DNA of 64,000 nt from the NCBI GenBank assembly GCA_963812075.1, contig CAWETN010000007.1, positions 310,001 to 374,000 of the forward strand, in the 5' to 3' direction. Shown here piece by piece: positions 17,842 through 26,873 of the stretch. The position numbers and the translations under genes are program-made. The DNA comes from JAMXLO01 sp963812075. Its GTDB lineage: Bacteria > Pseudomonadota > Alphaproteobacteria > Acetobacterales > Acetobacteraceae. Under the pieces are notes generated by a model, which saw only the letters and a list, made by a program, of their open reading frames with translations, ran no database searches and was not told the DNA's origin. The first letter of the stretch is position 1. Each line of letters starts with the position of its first letter.

Positions 17842-18225
17842 TCACTCCTCGTTCGGCTGGACCCTGTCGTACAGCGCCGAAAGCGGGATGGCGATGCCGA
17901 AACAGCGCAGCTCCACCGCGGCGTCGCGGCCGGCAGTGAAGTCGAATGTCCAGCTGGCGCCTTCTCGTCGATAGGCATGCACCAGCATCTCATCCTGGTG
18001 GATCTCGACAATCTCCTGCACGCCCTCCACCGCCTGCAGATCTGCGCGCTTCTGGTCCCACTGCCGCTTGGGCTGCAGCTCCGACGGAGAGACCACCTCG
18101 AACAGCACGTGTGGCAGTTTCCCGCAGCGGATCAGGGCATCGGGAATTCGCACCGTATCGCGCTGCTCGTACTGCGGGACGGCGCCGCTGCCGACTTCCG
18201 ATCTGACCGGCCATGCTCCGGTGGT
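17842..18225 (-). pseudogene. Uma2-family (PD-(D/E)XK-like) protein, N-terminally truncated
   Basis: The C-terminal half of a Uma2/DUF820 protein. VRIPDALI supplies the family Asp, LFEVVSPSE supplies the E-V-x-S-P strand, followed by KRADLQAVEGVQEIVEIHQDE and a closing beta region. Full Uma2 proteins are about 180-200 residues; here the frame is bounded upstream by the TGA that ends the alpha/beta hydrolase, leaving at most ~127 codons and no N-terminal helices. A GTG at 18153 could start a 103-residue product but has no evident ribosome site. The gene is probably a remnant cut at its 5' side. Confidence 0.6.
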
Positions 18226-19005
18226 TCACTCCGCAGCCGGCCGCAACTGAGCTGCGGCCGCGGGCTGGTTCGCGCGGAGGAAGCTGCGCACATGGCGCAC
18301 CGCCAGGGGAATGAGATCCGGCGGGTCTTTCCACGGATAGAGGCTTACCTGCGCATTCGGCGCCAGACGCGCGGACTCCATCGCCACCGCGTAAGGATGC
18401 GCCGGCACGTCGTCAGGCAGCACCAGTATGGGGGTCTGGCAGGTGCGCACGAACTCGCGGGTCACGGTGAACACGAAGTCAGGGTTCGAGAGATACATCT
18501 TTTTCAGGAAGGCATCGACCATGGCCATGGTGATCTCGGGGCGGCGTTCGCACAGTCCCGGGCCCCAGCCCTTCATGTTGTTGTTGTAGAACAGATCACG
18601 CATCTCCGGTCGCGACCCGCTGGGCTGCGCTAGCACAGCGGCCACGACCCGCTCTGGCGCCCGCTTCAACATGTTCCAGATGAACGGGCCGCCGATGCAG
18701 AAGCCCATCACCATGAACTCCCTGATGCCCAGGTGATCCATCAGCCCGAGCTGGTCGTCGGTGTAGGCGTCCCATGGCCGGTCAATCTCCAGCGGGCCGG
18801 AGAACTCGCTGCCATTGGCGTTGCGCAGGTCCGCCGCGATGACGCGGTACTCGTCCTTGAACTCCTCGAACACGTTGAACGGACCGTTCACGGTGACGTA
18901 GGGGATCATCGCGTTCAGACCCCCGCCGGGGATGATCAGCAGAGGAAACCCGGCGCCGACCTCTTCGTAGTGGATGCGGACGTCGCCTCGTTGGTAGATC
19001 GGCAT
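18226..19005 (-). CDS. Alpha/beta hydrolase with predicted Cys nucleophile
   Basis: Cytosolic alpha/beta-hydrolase, 259 residues. FPLLIIPGGGLNAM is the oxyanion loop; VMGFCIGGPF is the nucleophile elbow, placing Cys103 where most relatives have Ser, as in dienelactone hydrolases (G-x-C-x-G-G). A catalytic Asp lies around ILVLPDDVPAHP, and the terminal His in AVRHVRSFL. Cys nucleophiles usually go with activated lactone or ester substrates, so a lactone or enol-lactone is a reasonable but unproven guess. Start at 19005 has a strong GGAGGAG site. Divergent from the beta-propeller gene at 19171, with a shared 165-base intergenic region that must hold both promoters. Confidence 0.85.
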   Translation of the reverse strand: MPIYQRGDVRIHYEEVGAGFPLLIIPGGGLNAMIPYVTVNGPFNVFEEFKDEYRVIAADLRNANGSEFSGPLEIDRPWDAYTDDQLGLMDHLGIREFMVMGFCIGGPFIWNMLKRAPERVVAAVLAQPSGSRPEMRDLFYNNNMKGWGPGLCERRPEITMAMVDAFLKKMYLSNPDFVFTVTREFVRTCQTPILVLPDDVPAHPYAVAMESARLAPNAQVSLYPWKDPPDLIPLAVRHVRSFLRANQPAAAAQLRPAAE

Positions 19006-19170
19006 GCGTTCTCCTCCTTCTCCGGTTTGCGGTACTCGGGCAGTTCCGCCTCGGGAGCGACTGTATCGTGCCGACGCCGGCACCGGAACCCGCCCGCGGG
19101 CAGGGACGGCTTGCGGTCGAGCCGCAACACCAGCCAAGCTCTGCCTTCCATCAGATCGGAGGGCGATCCC

Positions 19171-20209
19171 ATGGCAGCCGACCAGCGATCCTATATCTAT
19201 CTGGGCCTCGCCGGCGAAACCGGGCGGGGCCGGACGGTCCATTCGGGCCTCTACCGTCTCGCCGACGGTGGGAACGAGTGGCATTCGGTGCAGAACGGCC
19301 TGCCCGAGGCACCGGCGATCCGCGCGCTTGCGGTGCATCCGCTGCACCCGGAGATCATCTACGCCGGCACGCAGTCCGGCCCGTACCGCAGCAACGACCG
19401 CGGCGAGCACTGGGAACGGGTGCCGATCGCCGACCACAATCTGCCGGTGTGGTCGATCACGTTCCATCCGCACGATCCTAAGGTGATGTTCGTCGGCTAC
19501 GAGAACTGCGAGATCTACCGCAGCGACGATGCCGGCGAGCATTGGACGCGCCTGCCGGTCGGCGTGCGCTTCCCCGAGATCACCACCGCCCCCGGCGCCA
19601 ATCCGGCCAAGCGCGTGCTCGCGCTGGATGCCAGCGTCAACCAGCCGGATCACCTGTATGCCGCGATCGAAGTTGGCGGCACGCTCCGCTCCACCGACGG
19701 TGGCGAGCACTGGGAGAACCTGAGCCACGGTCAGTACCTTGAATGACGATGCGGTGGACATGCACGGCGTGCTGGTCAGCCGCTGGCGCCCCGGCACGGT
19801 GATCGGCATCGGCCGGGCGGGGATGTTCCACAGCGCCGACGGCGGCGATCACTGGAGGCACGTGCCGCTCGACGCGATGAACCCCAAGGGGCAGATCTAC
19901 TGCCGCAGCATCCGCGAGGTGCCCGGCAATCCGCGCAAGATGTTCCTCGCGGCTGGCGCCGGCTTCCAGAGCGACGCCGGGGCGCTGCTCTACAGCGGCG
20001 ACGGCGGCGACACCTGGGCGCGCGTGGACATGGGGACGCAGCCGCCGCACACGCTGTTCTCGCTGGCGTTCGACGAACACCGGCCCATGCTGATGTCCTG
20101 CTCGACCAATGGCGGCGAGGTGTACGACAGCCGCGACGGCGGCGAGACCTGGACCGCGCTGCCGTCGCCGCCGGGCGGGACTCAGATCTACGCCCTGGCC
20201 CGCGGGTGA
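19171..20209 (+). CDS. BNR/sialidase-like beta-propeller protein (frameshifted)
   Basis: Repeats of the Asp-box type, SxDxGxxW, are visible: RSNDRGEHWERVP, RSDDAGEHWTRLP, RSTDGGEHWENL, then in a second frame HSADGGDHWRHVP, YSGDGGDTWARV and DSRDGGETWTALP. The frame shifts near 19740, where one extra G between CTT and AATGAC ends the first part; the two halves join into an unbroken ~346-residue propeller with regular repeat spacing. No signal peptide is visible. Asp-boxes are structural and do not imply sialidase activity; exo-alpha-glycosidase residues are not apparent. ATG at 19171 follows GGAGGG. The stop TGA overlaps the acyl-CoA dehydrogenase start (TGATG). Confidence 0.8.
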
Positions 20210-21402
20210 TGGATTTCGCGCTCAGTTCCAGGCAGCGGGACTTGCAGCAGCGTTGCCTGGAACTGGCCGCGGATTTTGCCACCCGTTCGTCCGCCCACGA
20301 CCGTGACGCCTCGCATCCGATCGAGAACTACGACCGGCTGCGCGCGGAGGGCTTTCTGGAGCTGACCATCGGCGAGGTGTGGGGCGGCGGCGGCGCCAGC
20401 TTCCTCGACCATACGGTCGCCTACGAGGCGCTGGGCCAGGGCTGCCCGTCCACCGCGCTGGCGTTCAACATGCACGCCTCGGTGGTCATGCCGGTGCTGC
20501 AATCGCCCGAGGTCGAGCACGCGGCGAAGCAGTTGCTGGCCGATCTCGTGGTGCGGCAGCGCAGGCTGATCGGCGGCAACTTCTCGGAACCCGGCACGAC
20601 GTCGCTGCTCGGCGAGCGCCCGCTCAGCGCGCGGGCGCGGCGGATCGACGGCGGCTACAGCGTCACCGGACGGAAGATGTTCGCCTCGATGCTGGAGGCT
20701 GCGGATCGCGTGCTGGTGATGACCTACCCGCACGACGCGACCACTCCGCATGCCGGCATGCTGGTGATGATCGCGCCGGATGCTGCCGGTCGGCGCGTCA
20801 ATGCCAACTGGGACACGCTGGGCATGCGGGCGACGCGCAGCAATTCGCTGATCCTGGATGACTGCCGGGTGCCCGACAGCGCAGTGATCGTGCGGTCCGA
20901 CGACATGCGGCGATTCCGCCACGACTATCTGAACTGGTTCTGGGGATCGTACACCGCGGTGTATCTCGGCATCGCCGTCGCTGCCTACGACGAACTGCGC
21001 CGTGCGATGCACGCGCGCCAGCCGGCGGGCTACGCGCAGCCGCTGGCCTACCATCCCGACGTACGCCGCCACGTCGCGGAACTGAGCGCCGACCTGGAGG
21101 CGGCGCGGCTGATCACCTACCGCTCGGCCTGGCTCAGCGACACGCAGGGACCGACGGCAGAGACCACGGCGGCGCTGTATCGCGCGAAGTACATGGTCGG
21201 TGAGGCGGTCAGCCGCATCACCCGCGTGGCGCTGACGTTGGGCGGCGCACACGGCATCTTCAAGGGCTCGCGTCTCGAACAGCTGTTCCGCGATGGAGCG
21301 ATCGCGCCGATCCAGCCGCCGCCGGCGGATTTCTGCCTGTGGAACATGGGAGTGTATGAACTGAGCCTCGATCCGGCGGACGTGCAGCCGCCAATGAAGT
21401 AG
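20209..21402 (+). CDS. Acyl-CoA dehydrogenase family protein (intact copy of duplicated module)
   Basis: FAD-dependent acyl-CoA dehydrogenase, 397 residues: MDFALSSRQRDLQQRCLELA, then GGNFSEPGTTSLLGERPLS (FAD/substrate loop), GYSVTGRKMFASM, GMRATRSNSLILDDCRVP and the C-terminal GGAHGIFKGSRLEQLFRDG. The pattern is that of the divergent family that includes flavin monooxygenases and amino-acid-derived acyl-CoA enzymes, so the acyl chain is not predictable. ATG overlaps the propeller stop (TGATG), so translation is coupled. A truncated second copy of its 3' end lies at 24284-24389. The gene is directly followed by a gutted phosphotriesterase-like gene. Confidence 0.88.
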   Translation: MDFALSSRQRDLQQRCLELAADFATRSSAHDRDASHPIENYDRLRAEGFLELTIGEVWGGGGASFLDHTVAYEALGQGCPSTALAFNMHASVVMPVLQSPEVEHAAKQLLADLVVRQRRLIGGNFSEPGTTSLLGERPLSARARRIDGGYSVTGRKMFASMLEAADRVLVMTYPHDATTPHAGMLVMIAPDAAGRRVNANWDTLGMRATRSNSLILDDCRVPDSAVIVRSDDMRRFRHDYLNWFWGSYTAVYLGIAVAAYDELRRAMHARQPAGYAQPLAYHPDVRRHVAELSADLEAARLITYRSAWLSDTQGPTAETTAALYRAKYMVGEAVSRITRVALTLGGAHGIFKGSRLEQLFRDGAIAPIQPPPADFCLWNMGVYELSLDPADVQPPMK

Positions 21403-21415
21403 CCAGGGAAACGCC

Positions 21416-21655
21416 ATGCAGATCCAGACGGTGCTCGGCCCCCGCTGATGCACGAGCACCTGTTCATCGCCTTCCCCGGCACCGAATTCGATCCCGCTGC
21501 GGCGTTCGATCGCGCGGCGCTCCTCGCTGGCACGCATCGAAGCGTTGCCCATGCTGCGCAGGCGCGGACTGAGCGACAGCGAGATCTTCGCCATGCTCGA
21601 CGACAAACCGCGGTGCTTCCTGGCCGGCGAGCCACTGCCGCTGCCGGACCTGTGA
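21416..21655 (+). pseudogene. Gutted phosphotriesterase-like gene (decayed copy of 24403-25404)
   Basis: Sequence nearly identical at its two ends to the intact gene at 24403-25404. The start context, ATG CAG ATC CAG ACG GT, is shared. Comparing the two: 25 bases missing after CGGCCCC cause a stop after ten codons; about 690 bases are missing in the middle; and another ~54 bases are missing before the last stretch. The remaining pieces still spell LMHEHLFIAFPG and, later, RGLSDSEIFAMLDD and GEPLPLP in different frames. It is therefore a clear remnant of a duplicate, not a small gene. Confidence 0.85.
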
Positions 21656-21679
21656 CCTTGCAACGACAGAGGAAACCCC

Positions 21680-23296
21680 ATGCAGGCTGACTACGTCATC
21701 GTCGGCGCCGGGTCTGCCGGCTGCTGCCTGGCCAACCGTCTCACCGAGGATCCTGGCACGCGGGTCGTGCTGATCGAGGCCGGCGGGCGGGACTGGAATC
21801 CCCTGATCCATATCCCCGCCGGCTACATGAAGCTGCTGGAGCATCCGACGCTGACCTGGGGGTTCAAGGCCGAGGCCGATCCGGGCACCAACGGACGCGC
21901 CATCAACTACCCGCGTGGCCGCGTACTCGGCGGCTCGAGCTCGATCAACGGCATGATCTACGTGCGCGGCCAACCAGAGGACTTCGACCACTGGGGCCAG
22001 CTCGGCAATCGTGGCTGGTCGTGGGACGACGTGCTGCCGTTCTTCCGCAAGGCGGAGAACTGGGAAGGCACGGAAGACGCGGTGCACGGCAAGGGCGGTC
22101 CGTTGTACACCTCGCACGGCCGCGACCGGCCGCTGCTGTGTCAGGCGGCAGTGGAAGCTGCGCGACAGATCGGCTGCGAATACCGCGAGGACGTCAACGA
22201 CCTGCCGGCCGGCGCCGGCGACGGCGTCGGCTGGGTGCAGCAGACCCGTGGCGGGCGCCGCCGCGCCAGCACCGCGCGCAGCTATCTGCGCCCGGCGCTG
22301 AAGCGGCCGAACCTTCAGGTGGTCACCGGTGCGCTGGTGCACCGCGTGCTGTTCGACGGCACCCGCGCGGTCGGCGTGGAATTCTCCCGCAACGGCAACA
22401 CCGAGCGCGCCGATGCGTCGGGTGAGGTGATCCTGTCGGCCGGCGCGGTCGGCTCGCCGCATATCCTGCAGCTGTCCGGCGTCGGCGATCCCGAGCATCT
22501 GGAGCGCGTCGGAATCCCGGTGCAACACGTGCTGCGTGGCGTCGGTCGCAATCTGCAGGATCACTACCTGGCACGCGTGTCGTGCTCGGTGCAGGGCGCG
22601 CCGAGTTTGAACCAGCAGTCGCGCGGCGTGGGGCTGGCGGGGCAGGTGCTGCGCTACCTCGCCACCGGCAACGGCATTCTCACCTACGCGGCGTCGCTGG
22701 TGGCGGCGTCGGTGAAGGTGCTGCCGGAGTCGGCGACGCCGGACGTGCAGTGTCTGTTCGCCCATGGCAGCTACGCGCCGGGCGTGTCGCGCGAGCTGGA
22801 CCGGATGCCGGGCATGACCTGCGGCATGTGGCAGATGCGCCCGCTCAGCCGCGGCTATGTCGAGGCGCGCTCGCCTCGGCCGCAGGAGCAGCCGGCGATC
22901 AACCCGCGCTACTTCAGCGACGAGACCGACCGCCGTGCCGCGGTCGGCGGGATGCGCTGGATCCGCCGGATGTTCGCGGCACCGGCGCTGGCGAAATACG
23001 TGGTGGCCGAGACGGTGCCCGGCTCCGACGTGCAGAGCGACGACGAGTGGCTGCACTACGTGAAGCAGACCGGCGGCACGGTGTTCCACGCGACCTGCAC
23101 CTGCAAGATGGGGCACGACGTCATGGCAGTGGTGGACGACCGGCTGCGCGTGCACGGGGTGGAGCGGCTGCGGGTGATCGACGCCTCGGTGATGCCGGCG
23201 GTGACCTCGACCAACACCAATGCGCCGACCATCATGATCGCAGAGAAAGGTGCCGCGATGGTGCGCGAGGATGCGCGTCTGGCGCTGGCGGCTTGA
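21680..23296 (+). CDS. GMC-family FAD-dependent oxidoreductase (choline dehydrogenase-like)
   Basis: 538-residue flavoprotein alcohol dehydrogenase/oxidase. The FAD Rossmann motif YVIVGAGSAGCCLANRL is at the N-terminus, followed by the GMC signature GRVLGGSSSINGMIYVRG, the second signature GAVGSPHILQLSG, and the C-terminal active-site pattern VFHATCTCKMG with LRVIDASVMPAVTSTNTNAPT. Oxidises primary alcohols (choline, polyethylene glycol, long-chain or aromatic alcohols); the substrate is not determined. Lies between the decayed hydrolase remnant and a TauD/TfdA dioxygenase, in a tight run on the same strand. Confidence 0.92.
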   Translation: MQADYVIVGAGSAGCCLANRLTEDPGTRVVLIEAGGRDWNPLIHIPAGYMKLLEHPTLTWGFKAEADPGTNGRAINYPRGRVLGGSSSINGMIYVRGQPEDFDHWGQLGNRGWSWDDVLPFFRKAENWEGTEDAVHGKGGPLYTSHGRDRPLLCQAAVEAARQIGCEYREDVNDLPAGAGDGVGWVQQTRGGRRRASTARSYLRPALKRPNLQVVTGALVHRVLFDGTRAVGVEFSRNGNTERADASGEVILSAGAVGSPHILQLSGVGDPEHLERVGIPVQHVLRGVGRNLQDHYLARVSCSVQGAPSLNQQSRGVGLAGQVLRYLATGNGILTYAASLVAASVKVLPESATPDVQCLFAHGSYAPGVSRELDRMPGMTCGMWQMRPLSRGYVEARSPRPQEQPAINPRYFSDETDRRAAVGGMRWIRRMFAAPALAKYVVAETVPGSDVQSDDEWLHYVKQTGGTVFHATCTCKMGHDVMAVVDDRLRVHGVERLRVIDASVMPAVTSTNTNAPTIMIAEKGAAMVREDARLALAA

Positions 23297-23327
23297 CCCG
23301 GCGATCGGCCGGCCTATGAGGGATGAC

Positions 23328-24218
23328 ATGACACTTTCCATTCGCGCAATCGATCCTGTCTCTCGGCCGTTCTTCGCGGGCGACGTATCGGGTGTGGACA
23401 TCACCCAGCCCCTGTCGCGGGCGGACGCTGCGGCGATTTCGGCCGGCATGGACCAATACGGTGTGCTGGTGTTCCACGACCAGCGCTTCAGCGACGAGAC
23501 GCAGCTGGCGTTCAGCCGCAACTTCGGCGGCCTGGAGCAGGCGACCGGCGACATCGCGCAGGGCCATGAACGCCGGCTGTCGATGGAGGTGAACGACATC
23601 TCCAATCTCGACAAGGACAACCAGGTGCTGGCGCGCGACGACCGGCGCCGGCTGTTTGGGCTAGGCAACCGGCTGTGGCACTCGGACAGTTCGTTCAAGG
23701 CGGTGCCGGCGAAGTATTCGCTGCTGTCGGCGCGGCGCATCCCCTCGGCGGGCGGCAACACCGAGTTCGCCGACATGCGCGCGGCGTACGATGCTCTGGA
23801 CGACGAGGCCAAGGCCGAGTGCGAGAACCTGGTCTGCGAGCACAGCCAGCTGTTCTCGCGCGCCATCCTGGGCTTTTCCGACTTCACCGAAGAGGAGCGG
23901 CGGAAGTTCGCGCCGGTGCGCCAGCGTCTGGTACGGCGGCACCCGGTGACCGGGCGGAAGTCGCTGTTTCTCGCCTCGCATGCCGGGGCGATCCTGGGCT
24001 GGCCGGTACCCGAAGCGCGGGCGTTTTTGCGCGACCTGACCGAGCATGCGACGCAGCGTCGGTTCGTCTACGCGCATGCGTGGCGGCAGTGGGATCTGGT
24101 CATGTGGGACAACCGCGTGACGATGCATCGCGCGCGGCCGTTCGACAACACCGAGGTGCGCGACATGCACCGCACGACGGTGGCGTGTGAGGCGTCGACG
24201 ATGGAGCAGGCGGCATGA
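23328..24218 (+). CDS. TauD/TfdA-family 2-oxoglutarate-dependent dioxygenase
   Basis: Fe(II)/2-oxoglutarate dioxygenase, 296 residues, relatives of taurine and 2,4-D dioxygenases. Metal triad: LWHSDSSF supplies His and Asp; VRDMHRTTV supplies the distal His with the following Arg region for 2-oxoglutarate. SRNFGGLEQATG and AHAWRQWDLVMWDNRVTMHRA are also typical. The start at 23328 (MTLSIRAID) is favoured by a GAGGG ribosome site; ATG at 23316 is an alternative. Such enzymes hydroxylate and cleave ethers, sulfonates or related carboxylates. Its stop overlaps the EthD remnant start (ATGA), so it once began a coupled operon. Confidence 0.87.
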   Translation: MTLSIRAIDPVSRPFFAGDVSGVDITQPLSRADAAAISAGMDQYGVLVFHDQRFSDETQLAFSRNFGGLEQATGDIAQGHERRLSMEVNDISNLDKDNQVLARDDRRRLFGLGNRLWHSDSSFKAVPAKYSLLSARRIPSAGGNTEFADMRAAYDALDDEAKAECENLVCEHSQLFSRAILGFSDFTEEERRKFAPVRQRLVRRHPVTGRKSLFLASHAGAILGWPVPEARAFLRDLTEHATQRRFVYAHAWRQWDLVMWDNRVTMHRARPFDNTEVRDMHRTTVACEASTMEQAA

Positions 24219-24283
24219 TCAAGCTCGTTGGCCGGCTGACGCGCAAGCCGGAGATCACCCACGAACAGTTCGTGAAGCACTGA
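24215..24283 (+). pseudogene. EthD-domain gene remnant (first ~20 codons)
   Basis: ATG overlaps the dioxygenase stop (ATGA). The 22 codons start MIKLVGRLTRKPEITHEQF, the unmistakable opening of an EthD-type dimeric alpha/beta-barrel protein (M.KL...L.RKP..T.E.F...H). The frame then stops at TGA, where the sequence turns into the tail of an acyl-CoA dehydrogenase; ctgacg is present at the join in both parents. The rest of the EthD gene has been deleted, so it is a fusion scar. Confidence 0.7.
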
Positions 24284-24389
24284 CGCTGGGCGGCGTGCAC
24301 GGCGTCTTCATGGGTTCGCGCCTCGAACCACTGTACCGCGACGGCGCGATAACGCCGATCCGGCGGACGTGCAGCCGCCGATGAAGTAA
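24284..24389 (+). pseudogene. 3' remnant of a second acyl-CoA dehydrogenase copy
   Basis: Matches 21237-21402 of the intact acyl-CoA dehydrogenase gene: GGVHGVFMGSRLEPLYRDGA is still readable, in frame with the EthD start upstream. A 61-base deletion lies exactly between two cgatcc direct repeats present in the intact gene (21308-21313 and 21369-21374), after which only the final ccggcggacgtgcagccgcc.. survives with a TAA stop. The downstream spacer and phosphotriesterase start are shared with the first copy. Confidence 0.8.
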
Positions 24390-24402
24390 CCAGGGAACCA
24401 CC

Positions 24403-25404
24403 ATGCAGATCCAGACGGTACTCGGCCCCATCGGCCTCGACCAGCTTGGCCGCACGCTGATGCACGAGCACCTGTTCATCGCCTTTCCCGGCGCCGAATT
24501 CGACCCCGCCGCGACGTTCGATCGCGCGGCGTTCATCGCCGAGGCGGTGCGGCGACTGGTGCAGCTGCGCGTCGAGCATGGCGTGTGCAGCTTCGTCGAT
24601 CCGTGCCCGATCGAACTCGGCCGCGACGCTGCGATGATGGCGGAGATCGCCGAGCGATCGGCGATGAACGTGGTGTGCACCACGGGCTTCTACTTCGAGG
24701 CGATGGGCCTGCCGGTCTATTGGCGCGCGCGCACGGTGGACGAGATCGCCGAGCTCTACATCCGCGAGATCACCCACGGCATCGGCAGCACCGGCGTGCG
24801 CGCCGGTGCCATCAAGGTCGCCACGGGCGCGCCGGCGATCACGCCGCTGGAAGCGAAGTTCCTCGAAGCGGCCTGCCTCGCGCAGCGCGCCACCGGCGTG
24901 CCGATCATCACCCACACGCAGGATGGGGTGTGCGGTCCAGAACAGCAGGCGGCGTTCCGCGCCGGTGGTGTGGGGCCGCATCGCTGCCTGATCGGCCACT
25001 GCTGCGGCAACGCCGATCCTGCCTATCACCGCCGCGTCTGCGAGGGCGGGTCGTATATCGGCTTCGACCGCATCGGGCTGACACGCTTCCAGCCCGACGC
25101 GGTGCGCGCCGACAACCTGGTGCGGCTGGTGCGCGCCGGCTACCGCGCCAGCATCATGATGAGCCAGGACCGCCACTGCGGCTGGCTGGGCAAGTTCCCA
25201 CGCCAGCTGCCGCCGGAGGAACTGGCGCGCATCGAGGCGTTGCAGGCAGCGGGCGAGTGGCCGCCGCCGTATACCTACCTGTTCACCGACTTCGTGCCGA
25301 TGCTGCGCGAACGCGGGCTGAGCGACAACGAGATCTTCGCCATGCTCGACGATAACCCGCGGCGCTTCTTCGCCGGCGAGCCATTGCCGCTGCCGAACCT
25401 GTAA
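24403..25404 (+). CDS. Phosphotriesterase-like metal hydrolase (intact copy)
   Basis: Amidohydrolase-superfamily protein of 333 residues, phosphotriesterase/lactonase group. Binuclear-metal ligands are in place: LMHEHLFIAFPG (HxH), AIKVATGAPA (candidate carboxylated Lys), VPIITHTQDG (His), CLIGHCCGNAD (His) and IMMSQDRHCGW (Asp; the usual preceding His is Gln). Family members hydrolyse lactones, aryl esters or phosphotriesters; here the setting with acyl-CoA dehydrogenases and a dioxygenase favours a lactone or ester. The gene is the surviving second copy of a duplicated module; the first copy is reduced to 21416-21655. Confidence 0.88.
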   Translation: MQIQTVLGPIGLDQLGRTLMHEHLFIAFPGAEFDPAATFDRAAFIAEAVRRLVQLRVEHGVCSFVDPCPIELGRDAAMMAEIAERSAMNVVCTTGFYFEAMGLPVYWRARTVDEIAELYIREITHGIGSTGVRAGAIKVATGAPAITPLEAKFLEAACLAQRATGVPIITHTQDGVCGPEQQAAFRAGGVGPHRCLIGHCCGNADPAYHRRVCEGGSYIGFDRIGLTRFQPDAVRADNLVRLVRAGYRASIMMSQDRHCGWLGKFPRQLPPEELARIEALQAAGEWPPPYTYLFTDFVPMLRERGLSDNEIFAMLDDNPRRFFAGEPLPLPNL

Positions 25405-25573
25405 CCTCGCAGCGCCAGGGCAAACCCGGCTCGCCGGAAGCCCAGGCGAAACGCCGCGGTCGGAACGCCGGCTGCGACTGGTTCAGCGGGCTGGAGCCAT
25501 CCGGGCGGCCGGCCGTTGACGTGCCGTGCCGCCCTCGGTACTCACCATGCGTCGTGTCCCGGGAGGAACCGCC

Positions 25574-26771
25574 ATGGACCTGAACTTCACCGCCGAGGAA
25601 CTCGCGTTCCGCGAGGAGGCACGCCGCTTCTTCCGCACCGAGGTCCCGCAATCGATCCGCGACAAGGTGGCGGGAGGCGAGGGGCTGACGCGTGACGACA
25701 TGATCACCTCGCAGCGCATCCTGAACGCGCGCGGCTGGGCGACGCCGAACTGGCCGGTGCAGTGGGGCGGTCAGGACTGGTCGCCGGTGCAGGTCTACAT
25801 GTACCAGGACGAGATGCAGCAGGCGCACGTGCCGTCGCCGATCGGCTTCAACGTCACCATGGTCGGCCCGGTGATCGCGCAGTTCGGCAGCGAGGCGCAG
25901 AAGCAGCAGTTCCTGCCGACGACCGCGAACGCCGACATCTTCTGGTGCCAGGGCTTTTCCGAACCCGGCTCCGGTTCCGACCTCGCCTCCCTGCGCACGC
26001 GCGCCGAGCGCAAGGGCGACAAGTACGTGATCAATGGCCAGAAGATCTGGACCACGCTGGCGCAGTATGCCGACTGGATCTTCTGCCTGGTGCGCACCGA
26101 TACCGCGGCGAAGAAGCAGGAGGGCATCTCGTTCATCCTGGTGGACATGAAGACGCCCGGCATCACCGTGCGCCCGATTGTCACCATCGACGGCGGGCGC
26201 GAGGTGAACGAGGTGTTCTTCGACAACGTCGAGGTGCCGGCGGAGAACCTGGTCGGCCAGGAGAACAAGGGTTGGGACTACGCGAAGTTCCTACTCGGCA
26301 ACGAGCGCACCGGCATTGCCCGGGTCGGTGCGTCGAAGGCCAAGGTGGCACGCATCAAGGAGCTGGCATCGATGGAGCGGGTCGGCGACCGCCCGCTGAT
26401 CGAGGACCCGCGCTTCCGCGAAAAGCTCGCCGCGGTCGAGGTGGAGCTGAAGGCGCTGGAGATGACGCAGCTGCGCGTCGTCGCCGACGAACGCAAGCGC
26501 GAGAAGGGCAGGCAGAATCCCGCATCGTCGATCCTGAAGCTGAAGGGTTCGGTGATCCAGCAGCAACTGACCGAGCTGCTGCTGGACGTGGTCGGTCCGT
26601 ATGTGACTGCCGTATCAGCGCGACTTCGACGGCCGCAACGAGGAGGTCATCGGCCCCGACTACGCCACCGAGGCGGCGCCGATGTACTTCAACTACCGCA
26701 AGGTCTCGATCTACGGCGGCTCGAACGAGATCCAGCGCAACATCGTCGCCAAGGCGATACTGGGGCTTTGA
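25574..26771 (+). CDS. Acyl-CoA dehydrogenase, large-subunit type (one frameshift)
   Basis: MDLNFTAEELAFREEARRFF starts a typical acyl-CoA dehydrogenase, with QGFSEPGSGSDLASLRTRAE (FAD loop), GQKIWTTLAQYADWIFCLVRTD, FDNVEVPAENLVG and, in a second frame, YFNYRKVSIYGGSNEIQRNI, the C-terminal family motif. One extra A near 26606 (GTGACTG for an expected GTGCTG) breaks the frame after DVVGPYV. Total ~398 residues, resembling PimC-like or IpdE1-type large subunits that pair with a small subunit. The next gene is such a partner. GGGAGGAAC is the ribosome site; start 25574. Confidence 0.82.
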
Positions 26772-26873
26772 CCTGCGGCGGTCATGCCGTGTGTTCAGCG
26801 TCATGGCCGGGGCCAAGCGTCGGGATGACGGTGTGCACTCTTCGCCTGTGACGGTTGGAGGCGAGAAAAGGGA

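Noticed and set aside
21448..21690. Short reading frame over the phosphotriesterase remnant
   Set aside because: Frame shifts relative to the parent gene; only pieces of the hydrolase are recognisable.
24284..24389. Small reading frame as a new gene fused to EthD
   Set aside because: Sequence matches the tail of the acyl-CoA dehydrogenase at 21237-21402 and is bounded by a repeat-mediated deletion.
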